Source: Clostridia bacterium (GTDB lineage Bacteria > Bacillota > DSM-521 > Neomoorellales > Neomoorellaceae). Taken from it: 64,000 nucleotides of DNA. Position 1 is the stretch's first letter. The number at the start of each line of letters is the position of its first letter. A program made the position numbers and the translations under genes. The stretch covers positions 1 to 64,000 of the forward strand of contig JASKKH010000007.1 in the NCBI GenBank assembly GCA_030154265.1, in the 5' to 3' direction. A model generated the notes under the pieces. It searched no databases. It saw only the letters and a list, made by a program, of their open reading frames with translations, and was not told the origin of the DNA. Below, in pieces: positions 37,271 to 46,796 of the stretch.

Positions 37271-37561
37271 TTGAATGAAGTCAATCAAGCAACCAGGTTG
37301 TTAGCGGAAAAGGTACAAGAATTAATTACTGCTATAGAAAAAGCGAATGTTGCTGAATGGGTAGAACTATATCGGAGACCTGGACGACTTATTTACTTAA
37401 ATTTTATTGCTGGATTGGCTAGAGGTCTGGGAATTGCTATAGGCTTTACCATTTTAGGTGCAATTGTACTTTACATTATACAAAAATTAGCCTTATTAAA
37501 TTTACCTATTATTGGTAAGTTTATTGCTGAAATTGTACGTATGGTTCAACAGGAAATTTAA
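37271..37561 (+). CDS. DUF5665 small membrane protein
   Basis: This protein of about 96 residues has an N-terminal amphipathic helix (ATRLLAEKVQELITAIEKAN) and the motif NFIAGLARGLGIAIGFTILG leading into a transmembrane helix. It resembles the DUF5665 family of Clostridia, whose function is unknown. TTG 37271 is about 10 nt after GGGGGAC and is preferred to ATG 37253, which contains that site. It lies alone between the ileS terminator and thiD. Confidence 0.65.
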   Translation: MNEVNQATRLLAEKVQELITAIEKANVAEWVELYRRPGRLIYLNFIAGLARGLGIAIGFTILGAIVLYIIQKLALLNLPIIGKFIAEIVRMVQQEI

Positions 37562-37634
37562 CCATGCTATAATCCTCTTTGATTATCATGATATAATGGT
37601 AATTATTAGGATGATAAATGGGGGTATTGTGATA

Positions 37635-38429
37635 ATGTATAAAGCCTTAACTATTGCTGGTTCTGATTCCGGTGGAGGTGCTGGGATTCAAGCAGATTTA
37701 AAAACATTTGCTTCTTTAGAAGTTTATGGGACTTGTGCTATAACTTCTGTTACTGCCCAAAATACAACAGGTGTTCATGGTGCATATGATTTACCACCGG
37801 AATTCGTTGGTAGTCAGATAAAGGCTGTATTAAGTGATATTGGGGCAGATGCTGTTAAAACAGGTATGCTTGCTAACGCTGGTATTATTGAAATCGTAGC
37901 CTCATTAATAAAAGAATATAAAATAAAGAGATTAGTTATTGACCCGGTCATGGTTGCCAAAAGCGGTGATAACCTTTTAGCTCCTGAAGCCATTGAAGAT
38001 TTGAAGAAAAATTTATTACCTCTAGCAATGATAGTTACTCCTAACCTAGACGAAGCAGAAGTATTAACAGGGAGAAAAATTACTAATGATAAGGAAATGG
38101 TTGATGCAGCTAAAGAAATATTTGATCTGGGAATACCTTATGTAGTAGTTAAAGGAGGGCACTTAAAAGGTAAGGCTACAGATATCTTTTTTGATGGCCA
38201 AAAAGTTTATAGTTTTACAGCAGAACGGTTAGATAGTATTTGTACCCATGGGACTGGATGTACTTTTTCGGCGGCTTTAACTGCCTTTTTAGCTCATGGT
38301 TTAACGGTAAAAGAAGCGGTAGACAAAGCAAAAAAATATATTATAAATGCGATTAGTCATGGCCGACCAATTGGCGAAGGATATGGGCCAGTACACCATC
38401 TGGCATCATATTATCAGTGGAGGGATTAA
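37635..38429 (+). CDS. thiD: ThiD-type hydroxymethylpyrimidine (phosphate) kinase
   Basis: This ribokinase-fold kinase of 264 residues phosphorylates HMP/HMP-P in thiamin synthesis; some relatives act on pyridoxal. TIAGSDSGGGAGIQADLKTF, TSVTAQNTTGVHG, VIDPVMVAKSGD, TPNLDEAEVLTG and the anion-hole motif HGTGCTFSAALTAF are present. The frame is open back to 37512, but ATG 37635 has GGGGG 10 nt upstream and gives the family N-terminus; GTG 37629 is an alternative. No TPP riboswitch was seen and no other thi genes are near, so a salvage role is likely. Confidence 0.88.
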   Translation: MYKALTIAGSDSGGGAGIQADLKTFASLEVYGTCAITSVTAQNTTGVHGAYDLPPEFVGSQIKAVLSDIGADAVKTGMLANAGIIEIVASLIKEYKIKRLVIDPVMVAKSGDNLLAPEAIEDLKKNLLPLAMIVTPNLDEAEVLTGRKITNDKEMVDAAKEIFDLGIPYVVVKGGHLKGKATDIFFDGQKVYSFTAERLDSICTHGTGCTFSAALTAFLAHGLTVKEAVDKAKKYIINAISHGRPIGEGYGPVHHLASYYQWRD

Positions 38430-38431
38430 GT

Positions 38432-38878
38432 TTGCCATTTTTATTATTAGTCTTTTTAATATTGGGGATAGACCAATTAAGTAAGTATTTAATTCGTACT
38501 AATTTTCAACTCAATGAAAGTTTTCCAGTAATCAAATCCATATTTCATTTAACGTATGTACATAATCCAGGTGCCGCTTTTGGGTTATTAGCTAATAAAA
38601 CCCCTCTTTTTGTTGGTGTAACTTTAATAGTAATAATTAGTATAATATTTGCCTATTTTCGTTTTGAGCCTGATCGCTTAATTTTACGCTTAGCACTTGC
38701 CTTGATGCTTGGTGGCGCAGTGGGCAATTTAATTGATCGTATATTACTAGGATACGTTGTTGATTTTTTAGATTTCGTATTTTGGCCTGTATTTAATCTT
38801 GCTGATGTGGCAATTGTTACTGGTGTTACTCTTCTTGGCTGGGAAATTTTAAGACCGGTTAGTGATAGGGGAGACTAA
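38432..38878 (+). CDS. lspA: LspA, lipoprotein signal peptidase II
   Basis: This membrane aspartic protease of 148 residues cleaves prolipoprotein signal peptides after lipidation. It has four transmembrane helices, with DQLSKYLIR at the N-terminus, YVHNPGAAFGLLA, and the two catalytic aspartates in GNLIDRILLGYVVDFLDF and FNLADVAIV. TTG 38432 lies 7 nt after GTGGAGGGA and 3 nt after the thiD stop, indicating co-translation. It sits just upstream of the pseudouridine synthase gene, the common order in Firmicutes. Confidence 0.93.
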   Translation: MPFLLLVFLILGIDQLSKYLIRTNFQLNESFPVIKSIFHLTYVHNPGAAFGLLANKTPLFVGVTLIVIISIIFAYFRFEPDRLILRLALALMLGGAVGNLIDRILLGYVVDFLDFVFWPVFNLADVAIVTGVTLLGWEILRPVSDRGD

Positions 38879-38881
38879 TGA

Positions 38882-39820
38882 ATGACTAAAAAAATAGAAT
38901 ATGAAGTACCTGAGGATGCCAAAGGTATTCGACTTGATGTTTTACTAGCTAAGGAAATACCAGAAGTATCTCGTTCTCGTATTCAACAATTGCTAAATGA
39001 AGGCAAAATTGTCTTAGAAGGCTTGGAAAAAGTTAAGGCAAATTATCGAGTTAAAGGTAATGAGCGAATTCATATTAATTTGCCTGAACCTGCTTCTTTA
39101 GAGGTAAAGCCTGAACCTATAGATTTAGATATTCTTTATGAGGATAAAGACATAATTATAGTTAATAAACCGCAAGGGATGGTCGTACACCCAGCTCCAG
39201 GTAATAAAGAGGGAACCTTAGTTAATGCTCTACTCCATCATTGTCAAGACTTATCAGGAATTAATGGTCTTTTACGTCCGGGAATAGTTCATCGTTTAGA
39301 TAAAGATACTTCCGGGATTTTAGTGGCTGCTAAAAATGATTTAGCTCATCAGGGGCTGGCAGCTCAAATTAAGGATCGTACTATGAAGAGGGTATATTTG
39401 GCCCTTGTACATGGAGTTGTACCTGAACCCAAAGGGCGTATTGAGGCCCCAATTGGACGTCATCCAGTAGATAGGAAGAAAATGGCAGTAACATTAAAAA
39501 ATTCCCGTCATGCTATAACACATTATAGGGTATTAGAACGGTTTGAAAAATATACTTTATTAGAAGCCCGCCTTAGGACTGGACGTACCCATCAAATTAG
39601 GGTACATATGTCTTATTTAGGTTATCCAGTGGTAGGGGATCCAAAGTATGGTCCTCGCAGTTCTGACTTTAAGAATTTACCTGGGCAATTACTACACGCT
39701 GGTTTACTAGGTTTTTATCACCCGATCTCAGGTGAATATCTAGAGTTTACAACACCACCGCCGGAAGTTTTTTTAAAAATTCTAGAAGGCCTAAGGAAAG
39801 ATAAAGCAAGAAAGGGATAA
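38882..39820 (+). CDS. rluD: RluD-family 23S rRNA pseudouridine synthase
   Basis: This 312-residue enzyme has an N-terminal S4 RNA-binding domain (RLDVLLAKEIPEVSRSRIQQLL) and the RluA/RluD catalytic domain. The active Asp is in GIVHRLDKDTSGILVAAKN, and RLRTGRTHQIRVHMSYLGYP and VGDPKYG also match. It isomerises uridines in large-subunit rRNA; RluD is the closest guess, while YlyB is the Bacillus name for the gene beside lspA. It starts 3 nt after lspA ends. Confidence 0.9.
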   Translation: MTKKIEYEVPEDAKGIRLDVLLAKEIPEVSRSRIQQLLNEGKIVLEGLEKVKANYRVKGNERIHINLPEPASLEVKPEPIDLDILYEDKDIIIVNKPQGMVVHPAPGNKEGTLVNALLHHCQDLSGINGLLRPGIVHRLDKDTSGILVAAKNDLAHQGLAAQIKDRTMKRVYLALVHGVVPEPKGRIEAPIGRHPVDRKKMAVTLKNSRHAITHYRVLERFEKYTLLEARLRTGRTHQIRVHMSYLGYPVVGDPKYGPRSSDFKNLPGQLLHAGLLGFYHPISGEYLEFTTPPPEVFLKILEGLRKDKARKG

Positions 39821-39825
39821 CTAAT

Positions 39826-40047
39826 ATGTCTGATAAATGGGTGACTATTACCATTGAAGAAAGGTTAAATGCTTTGTTAATTCAAGGCTTGCTAGAAAGC
39901 AATGGTTTTTGGGTTCGGCTGCAGGGTGAGGCTTTAGGTACTATATATGGCTTAAAAACCGGCCCTTTAGGAATGGTCAAGGTTCAGGTACTTGAAACTG
40001 ATGTTGAGCAGGCTAAAAAACTTTTGAAAGAAGATAAAAAAGATTGA
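39826..40047 (+). CDS. DUF2007 domain protein
   Basis: This 73-residue protein resembles the DUF2007 (putative signal-transducing, GlnB-like fold) family: ITIEERLNALLIQGLLESNG at the start and GMVKVQVLETDVEQAKKLL at the end. No function is known. It begins 5 nt after the pseudouridine synthase gene and is followed by the methyltransferase after 15 nt, so it is likely cotranscribed. Confidence 0.7.
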   Translation: MSDKWVTITIEERLNALLIQGLLESNGFWVRLQGEALGTIYGLKTGPLGMVKVQVLETDVEQAKKLLKEDKKD

Positions 40048-40062
40048 GGGTGGGGTAGCTTT

Positions 40063-40905
40063 ATGGCTGGGAAAATTAAAAATCGTCTAAATGATTTGGA
40101 TGGACGTGAGTGGTTGTACTGGACAGACACTCTTTATATTACTTCCTATCCACTTGATGCTACTCACTCTTTACGTAAGCAGCATGGAGCAATGAAACCT
40201 CCAGAAGTTATGGCGGAGATTATTCGTTTTTTTACTAAAAAAAATGAACTGGTATTAGATCCCTTTGCTGGGGTAGGAGGAACTTTGTTAGGCGCAGCCT
40301 TGGAAGGAAGGCGTAGTTTAGGATTTGAGCTTAATCCTAAATGGGTAGATATTTATCATGCTATCCAAAGGGATTATGTACTTGTAGACAAAGTTTTTCG
40401 CCGTCGTGATTTAGAAACAAAAGGGGAAGAAATTAGTGGGGAAATGATAGAAGGGGATTGTCTGAAGCTCTTAAAAGATTTGCCCCAAGATTCTATCCAT
40501 GCTGTTATAACGGATCCTCCTTATGGCATTAATCACGGTGCTAAGGGTTTCAATAAAGAAACTAATTTTAATATGCAATCAAAATGGCAGGAAGATGATT
40601 TGGGACAGGCTCCTAATCTAAATGTTTTTTTATCGCGTATAAAGAATATAGGCAAGGAAATTAAACGGGTATTACTCCCAGGGCGTTATTTAGTGATGAT
40701 TATAGGGGATCGTTATCAAAATGGTGAGTATGTACCTATGGGATTTTTAGTTTCAGAGGTTTTGCGTGAAATTGGCTTTAAATTTAAAGGGGTTAAAATT
40801 TGGTCAAATAAAGCTACACGTCGCCGTCTAAAACCTTATGCAGTAAAATCCGTATTTGTACCAAACATTACCCATCAAAATATTCTGATTTTCCGAAAGG
40901 AATAA
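40063..40905 (+). CDS. Orphan N4/N6 DNA methyltransferase (beta-class)
   Basis: This SAM-dependent amino-methyltransferase has 280 residues. Motif I, VLDPFAGVGGTLLGAALEGR, is at about residues 65-85, and the catalytic motif IV, TDPPYGINHG, follows at about residues 150-160. The order (SAM region first, DPPY later) fits the beta class of DNA methyltransferases modifying adenine N6 or cytosine N4. No restriction endonuclease or specificity subunit lies nearby, so it is an orphan that might act in regulation or genome maintenance. The recognition site is unknown; an RNA substrate is not excluded. ATG 40063 follows GAGGGTGGGG. Confidence 0.85.
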   Translation: MAGKIKNRLNDLDGREWLYWTDTLYITSYPLDATHSLRKQHGAMKPPEVMAEIIRFFTKKNELVLDPFAGVGGTLLGAALEGRRSLGFELNPKWVDIYHAIQRDYVLVDKVFRRRDLETKGEEISGEMIEGDCLKLLKDLPQDSIHAVITDPPYGINHGAKGFNKETNFNMQSKWQEDDLGQAPNLNVFLSRIKNIGKEIKRVLLPGRYLVMIIGDRYQNGEYVPMGFLVSEVLREIGFKFKGVKIWSNKATRRRLKPYAVKSVFVPNITHQNILIFRKE

Positions 40906-40945
40906 TTATAACTAAAAAATTTAGACGATAAGGAATGAATTAGTT

Positions 40946-41884
40946 TTGATTCAGCTGTTAAATATAAGTGCTCAGGTTGGTGCACTTTTTTTCTATATTT
41001 TTCTGGGGTTTATAGGAAGAAATAAAAAAATCTTAAATAGCGAAGGTGATAAAGTTATATCGGATATTATTTTTTATTTTACGATGCCGGCTTTAACTAT
41101 CACTTCGATGAATTTTGAGGTTTCCAGTAAACAATTAACCAACGCATGGTTAATTCTAGCTGCTTCTTTATTACTAGTTATACTTTCCTATCTTATTACT
41201 ACCTTAACAGCAAGTTACTTAAGTTTGCCCCCAAAGGAGAATTATGCTTTTTGCTTTACTTCAACCTTTGGGAACGTAACCTATTTAGGTTTTCCGGTAG
41301 CTTATATACTATTTGGACGCTTGGGTGTTTTTTATGCAGCAATCTATTCTCTAGGCCATAATTTCCTTTTTTGGATTTTGGGGGTCAGGTTAATGCAGGG
41401 GCATAAACACAGTGGTTTGGATTGGCGTAAAGTTTTTAATATTAATGTAGTAGCAATCATTATTGGTTTTACATTAGCTTTATTACATTTACAGATACCC
41501 GAAGTTGTCTTTAATCCTATGAATACCCTTGGTCAAGCTACAATACCGTTAGCTTTAATTCTAGTAGGTTCTATGTTGGCTAAGTCAGATATTCGTTTAC
41601 TAACAAGTAAGAAGATTTTGTATCTAATTATTTTTGTCAAACTAATTTTTTTCCCTTTTTTAACCTTGGTTGCATTGTTATTTTTTTCAGGTTGGGATAA
41701 TATTACTCGTATTTTAATTGTAATGCAAACAGCAATGCCAGTTGCATCTATTGCTCCAGCTGTGGCTCGGAAATATGATGGCGATTTCAAATTGGTATCT
41801 GAAGGGGTGGTAGTAACAACCTTATTTTCTTTGTTAACTATACCTATATGGGTTTGGTGCCTTAAGTTCCATATTTTTACATAA
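40946..41884 (+). CDS. AEC family permease (auxin efflux carrier type)
   Basis: This polytopic protein of 312 residues has about ten transmembrane helices in two halves. FLGFIGRNKKILNSEGDKVISDIIFYFTMPA is broken by typical AEC features: the first-helix GFIGR and the helix-breaking proline in YFTMPAL. Later come STFGNVTYLGFPVAY and LALILVGSMLAKSDI. AEC members transport organic acids such as malate or other small anions. The TTG start lies 12 nt after AAGGA, a weak site. Substrate unknown. Confidence 0.82.
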   Translation: MIQLLNISAQVGALFFYIFLGFIGRNKKILNSEGDKVISDIIFYFTMPALTITSMNFEVSSKQLTNAWLILAASLLLVILSYLITTLTASYLSLPPKENYAFCFTSTFGNVTYLGFPVAYILFGRLGVFYAAIYSLGHNFLFWILGVRLMQGHKHSGLDWRKVFNINVVAIIIGFTLALLHLQIPEVVFNPMNTLGQATIPLALILVGSMLAKSDIRLLTSKKILYLIIFVKLIFFPFLTLVALLFFSGWDNITRILIVMQTAMPVASIAPAVARKYDGDFKLVSEGVVVTTLFSLLTIPIWVWCLKFHIFT

Positions 41885-41978
41885 TATACCAATATTTTGG
41901 AAGGAAAATAACTGATGGATGTCAAATATACCTGGTAATTAGTGGTAAAAACCTAAAAATCAGGAGAGGTGGACATCT

Positions 41979-43367
41979 ATGGCCAAAAAACATAAAAATT
42001 TACCGGCACCAAAAGTAGCTAAAGTTAAAGTTACAGGAAAGCTAGATTCCCTTACAGATTTTATTAAACTAAATTTATTCGAATATTCTCCGCAAAAAGC
42101 AGATCACTTGGTTAAGAAAGCACAAAAAGATTTATTGACTGACCAAGCAATAAATAAGGTACAAAAAAATGTTAATCGCTGTCTAACCAAAAATCCTTGT
42201 TTCCGAAGTGAAGGAAAGGGTCTTTGGTGCTTACGTCTTGATGGGCTAAAAGAGAATGATGCTGCTCATCGTATTCTCCAGGCGGAAGGCGGTGCTTTAA
42301 GAGTCGATGAGATAAATAAAGAATTAAAAGAGCTTGGTAAACCTGAGATAGCAGGAGAACGTAAGTTGGTTTCTGATGGCCGTTTTTTAAGGCTTAAAGA
42401 TGGTCGTTGGGGCCTAATCCATTGGGCCTATTTAGAACCTGAAATTAACATTAAAGGAAATACTGCAAAAGAAGCTAGTACAACTGCAAAATCTAGCTCA
42501 AAGGCTAAAGAAAATAAAACTAACAAAATCAATAGTTCTATTGAATCTGATAGTTCTTTTCAACTTCTACCATTAAGAACTAACAATAATAAAAAATCGG
42601 AGACACTATTAAAATCCTACTTAAAACCTATTCTACCCTTAGCAAACGATAAGAAAGAAAGTGATTTTTGGGATAAACTTCTACCCTTAAAAAAATCAAC
42701 ACCCTTGTCGATTTCTCCAAATGAATTAAAATCTAAGTCAAGTAATAACAAAAACCTTTCGGCTTGGGAAGAAGTAGCTGCAAGTGCTGAGGCAGCAATT
42801 TTGTCAATCGAAACTGATAAAAAAGGAAAAAGTTCAAAAGAATTTAGTTTAATAGCAGGAGGAAAAGTTGACCATTCTGGAAATCTGGATATACAAAAGG
42901 GAAACAAGCTAGCTACTCAAATAGAGGATTTACGTAAGGAAAATAAAAATCTTTTAAGTGATTTAGAAAAACTTCATCGACGTAAAGAAGAATTAAGACA
43001 AGAATTAAATCTGGCAGAAGAACAATTAGTAAACCTAAGGGTTGACAGGGATACACTTAAGAAAAGGGTAAGTCATCTTGAGACCCGCCTTATGCAGTTA
43101 CAAGGAACACTAAATAAAACAGTGAGCGATGCTCAAGCGGAACAGTCAAGGTTGAAACAACAATTAAGAGAGCAAGAATATCGTTTACAAACTACTATTA
43201 TTGCTAATGAAGATTTAGAGCGAACTGTCGCAGAATTACAAAAAGAACGCCAGAACTTAAAACGTCAATTATCCATTTGGCCTGTACGTTTGGCTTTGCG
43301 GTTTGCGTCATTTATTGGCTTTAGTTTTCCCCAGGAAAGACCAAGACCAAAGGTTTCCGAACGATAA
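41979..43367 (+). CDS. Tandem HARE-HTH-like winged helix/coiled-coil protein
   Basis: This 462-residue protein is not recognised as a named gene. Residues 22-88 and 94-149 look like two successive winged-helix modules of the HARE-HTH/RpoE-delta type: NRCLTKNPCFRSEGKGLWCL in the first and AAHRILQAEGGALRVDEINK then DGRFLRLKDGRWGLIHW in the second. Residues 155-300 are Ser/Lys/Asn-rich and probably disordered. Residues 305-430 are a heptad-like coiled coil (LRKENKNLLSDLEKLHRRK). The C-terminus has an amphipathic, possibly membrane-binding stretch, WPVRLALRFASFIGFSF. The architecture suggests nucleic-acid or polymerase binding plus oligomerisation; this is inference. It lies between the AEC permease and the pyr leader, with AGGAGAGGTGG before the ATG. 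Confidence 0.6.
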   Translation: MAKKHKNLPAPKVAKVKVTGKLDSLTDFIKLNLFEYSPQKADHLVKKAQKDLLTDQAINKVQKNVNRCLTKNPCFRSEGKGLWCLRLDGLKENDAAHRILQAEGGALRVDEINKELKELGKPEIAGERKLVSDGRFLRLKDGRWGLIHWAYLEPEINIKGNTAKEASTTAKSSSKAKENKTNKINSSIESDSSFQLLPLRTNNNKKSETLLKSYLKPILPLANDKKESDFWDKLLPLKKSTPLSISPNELKSKSSNNKNLSAWEEVAASAEAAILSIETDKKGKSSKEFSLIAGGKVDHSGNLDIQKGNKLATQIEDLRKENKNLLSDLEKLHRRKEELRQELNLAEEQLVNLRVDRDTLKKRVSHLETRLMQLQGTLNKTVSDAQAEQSRLKQQLREQEYRLQTTIIANEDLERTVAELQKERQNLKRQLSIWPVRLALRFASFIGFSFPQERPRPKVSER

Positions 43368-43426
43368 GTAAATTATCCCTTAGTGCATTACTCAAAATGT
43401 AATTTTTTTGTATACAAAATTATCTC

Positions 43427-43455
43427 TTGACATAATGGAAGATTCCAACTAAACT
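43427..43455 (+). promoter_or_regulatory. Sigma-A promoter of the pyr operon
   Basis: TTGACA at 43427-43432 and TAAACT at 43450-43455 are 17 nt apart. The predicted start lies about 30 nt before the first PyrR-binding loop. A weak hairpin ATTAC/GTAAT with T7 at 43387-43409 could terminate the previous gene. Confidence 0.7.
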
Positions 43456-43489
43456 GTCTATGAACAGATGAAAAGAATCCTTTTAAGTT

Positions 43490-44175
<686 letters not shown>

Positions 44176-44177
44176 AA

Positions 44178-44258
44178 TTAGTCCAGAGAGGCTAATAAGG
44201 ATTGAGGGTTTTTATTAAAATTCCTTATTAGCCAATCCTTGGCATAAGGATTTTTTTT
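44178..44258 (+). promoter_or_regulatory. PyrR attenuator 2, between pyrR and pyrC
   Basis: The loop AGTCCAGAGAGGCT (44180-44193) again fits the PyrR consensus exactly. GGCTAATAAGGA (44190-44201) is fully complementary to TCCTTATTAGCC (44222-44233), forming a 12-bp antiterminator. The competing terminator is CCTTAT-TA-GCCAA paired with TTGGC-ATAAGG (44223-44249), followed by T8. Confidence 0.9.
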
Positions 44259-44343
44259 ATGCTCTGAAAAGAGGTGTTGCATTGTTTAAAACTATAGCTT
44301 ATTCTTATAAAAATATGTAATTATTTTAAGGTGTGATTAACAG

Positions 44344-45630
44344 GTGATATTAGTTAAGAGAGGACGAGTAATCGATCCTAGTCAGGAATTGGATTTCCAA
44401 TGTGACATCTTGATAAAAGATGAAAAGGTAGTCTTAATTAAGGAAGAAATAGATATTCCTCCTGGAGCTAAAGTAATTGATGCAGAAGATAAAATTGTTA
44501 CTCCAGGACTAATTGATATGCACGTACATTTACGTGAACCAGGTTATGAGCATAAAGAGACGATTGCTACAGGTACTAGAGCTGCAGCTGCTGGGGGTTT
44601 TACAGCTGTAGCTTGTATGGCAAATACTAGCCCCGTTGCAGATAATGTTAAGATTATCAATTTTATAAAGGAGAAAGCAGAACGAGAGGGAATAGTTCGG
44701 GTTTATCCCATTGGTGCCATAACAAAAGGTTTGGAAGGTAAGGAAATAGTTAGAATAAATGAACTTGTAGAAGCTGGAGTAGTAGCTTTATCCGATGATG
44801 GTCATCCTGTAATGAATGCTCTAGTTATGCGTGATACTTTAGAAAGCGCAGCAGCTTTAAACTTACCGGTTATCAGTCATTGTGAGGATATTAATCTAGC
44901 AGCTGATGGCGTGATGAACGAAGGAAGTATATCAAGGATAATTGGCCTTCGGGGGATACCATCGGCTGCTGAGGATGTTATGGTAGCGAGGGATATTATC
45001 TTAGCAGAGATGACGGGGGCTAGATTACATCTAGCTCATGTAAGTACATCTGGTTCTGTCCGTCTTCTTAAGGAAGCCCGGAGGAGAGGTGTTAAGGTAA
45101 CGGCTGAAGTTACTCCCCATCATCTTTGTTTAACCGATAGTCTAGTAAAAAATTATGATACAAGTACTAAAGTTAACCCACCTTTACGAAGTATTAATGA
45201 TGTTAATGCTGTTACAGCAGCGTTGGCTGCTGGTGATATAGATGTTATCGCGTCTGACCATGCTCCACATTCTGATAATGAAAAACAGCAGGGATATGAT
45301 AAGGCCCCATTTGGCATTGTAGGCCTGGAAACTGCTGTTCCTTTAGTGGCAACTGAATTAATTAAACGCGGCAAGCTTACTTGGACACAGGCCATTAAGG
45401 CCTGGACAATTAGTCCTGCCAAAATTCTAAATATACCTGGGGGAAGTTTGGTACCAGGGAGCAATGCTGATTTGACTATAATAGATCCTGAACTAGAAAA
45501 GGAAGTAGATGTTCAAAAATTCTATTCAAAGGGGCATAATTCACCCGTACATGGACGCAAACTTAAGGGCTGGCCAGTGGCAACGATTGTAGGAGGCCGT
45601 TTAGTTATGGAAAATGGAAAAATAATATAG
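44344..45630 (+). CDS. pyrC: PyrC, dihydroorotase (class I)
   Basis: PyrC cyclises carbamoyl aspartate to dihydroorotate. It is a zinc amidohydrolase of 428 residues. DMHVHLREPGYEHKET holds the first metal histidines, AHVSTSGSV and TAEVTPHHLCLTD follow, and DVIASDHAPHSDNEK carries the catalytic Asp. The GTG start follows AAGGTG. It is the first gene after the second attenuator. pyrB, which supplies its substrate and usually precedes it, is absent here. A 12-codon frame with a ribosome site lies at 44282-44320 in the leader. Confidence 0.95.
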   Translation: MILVKRGRVIDPSQELDFQCDILIKDEKVVLIKEEIDIPPGAKVIDAEDKIVTPGLIDMHVHLREPGYEHKETIATGTRAAAAGGFTAVACMANTSPVADNVKIINFIKEKAEREGIVRVYPIGAITKGLEGKEIVRINELVEAGVVALSDDGHPVMNALVMRDTLESAAALNLPVISHCEDINLAADGVMNEGSISRIIGLRGIPSAAEDVMVARDIILAEMTGARLHLAHVSTSGSVRLLKEARRRGVKVTAEVTPHHLCLTDSLVKNYDTSTKVNPPLRSINDVNAVTAALAAGDIDVIASDHAPHSDNEKQQGYDKAPFGIVGLETAVPLVATELIKRGKLTWTQAIKAWTISPAKILNIPGGSLVPGSNADLTIIDPELEKEVDVQKFYSKGHNSPVHGRKLKGWPVATIVGGRLVMENGKII

Positions 45631-45703
45631 CAATTAATAACTTGCACTTATTTTCAGTTTATTTATATTTATTAAAAGTCTTGATATAGAGGAGTGATAG
45701 CTG

Positions 45704-46795
45704 GTGCGTGCTTATTTAGTACTGGCTGATGGTAAGGTTTTTGTTGGGGAAGCTTTCGGCTATAACGGTCGTTGTCATGGTGAAGTAGTCTTTAATACTA
45801 GTATGACTGGTTATCAAGAAATATTAACGGATCCTTCTTATTGTGGGCAGATTGTTATGTTAACCTATCCCTTAATAGGTAATTATGGAGTTAATGATGA
45901 AGATTTAGAATCAGAACGGCCACAAGTAGCTGGTTTTATTGTTCATGAAGCTTGCTCACTTCCTAGTAACTGGCGAGCCAAGAAAAAGATTGATAATTAT
46001 CTTAAAGAAAATAAAATACCTGCTATTCAAGGATTGGACACCAGAGCTCTGACCCGGCATTTACGCCGCCAGGGTACCATGCGAGGGATAATAGCCTCTG
46101 GGGAAAACGTTAATCTTGAAGAATTAAAGATATTGGCTACCAAAGAGCCTCCATTAAGTGGAGAGAAATTAGTTCCATATGTAACTAATAGCAAACCCTT
46201 TGTTATAGAGGGTGGTAAAAGACGGGTTATATTATATAACTTTGGCGTTAAAGAAAATATTATTCGGTGGCTACGTAGAGAAGATTGTACGGTAACAGTT
46301 ATGCCGCCGAAAAGTACGGCTGCTGAAATTTTAGCCCAAAATCCTCAAGGTTTAGTCATTTCTAATGGCCCTGGCGATCCTAAAGATGTTATGTATGGTG
46401 TTAAAACCATAAAGGAACTTATAGGGCAACTACCTATGATGGGCATTTGTTTAGGACACCAGCTTTTAGGTCTGGCCATGGGAGGAGATACTTACAAACT
46501 TCCATTTGGTCATCGTGGAGGCAACCATCCTGTCAAAGATTTAAGTACTGGCAGGGTTTATATTACTTCGCAAAATCATGGTTATGCGGTTAAAAAAGAA
46601 TCACTACCTAAAGAAGTGGTTGTATCACACGTTAATTTAAATGATGGTACTGTTGAAGGCTTGCGTCATCGTCTACTACCAATATTCTCTGTACAGTATC
46701 ATCCCGAGGCATCTCCCGGACCAACGGACTCTGAGTATCTGTTCCATGAATTTATCCAGTTAATAGATGACAGTCTAAAAAAGGAGGCCCTGTAA
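45704..46795 (+). CDS. carA: CarA, carbamoyl-phosphate synthase small subunit
   Basis: CarA is the glutaminase subunit delivering ammonia to CarB. The N-terminal domain has [20 protein letters not shown]. The class I amidotransferase part has the active Cys in [16 protein letters not shown] and the His-Glu pair in [11 protein letters not shown]. Its 363 residues are normal. The GTG start lies after AGAGGAGTGA. One nucleotide separates its stop from the carB ATG, so the subunits are translated together. Confidence 0.95.
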   Translation: MRAYLVLADGKVFVGEAFGYNGRCHGEVVFNTSMTGYQEILTDPSYCGQIVMLTYPLIGNYGVNDEDLESERPQVAGFIVHEACSLPSNWRAKKKIDNYLKENKIPAIQGLDTRALTRHLRRQGTMRGIIASGENVNLEELKILATKEPPLSGEKLVPYVTNSKPFVIEGGKRRVILYNFGVKENIIRWLRREDCTVTVMPPKSTAAEILAQNPQGLVISNGPGDPKDVMYGVKTIKELIGQLPMMGICLGHQLLGLAMGGDTYKLPFGHRGGNHPVKDLSTGRVYITSQNHGYAVKKESLPKEVVVSHVNLNDGTVEGLRHRLLPIFSVQYHPEASPGPTDSEYLFHEFIQLIDDSLKKEAL

Positions 46796-46796
46796 A

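Noticed and set aside
37562-37634. TPP riboswitch before thiD
   Set aside because: No CTGAGA or ACCTGA-type core is present and the gap is only 73 nt.
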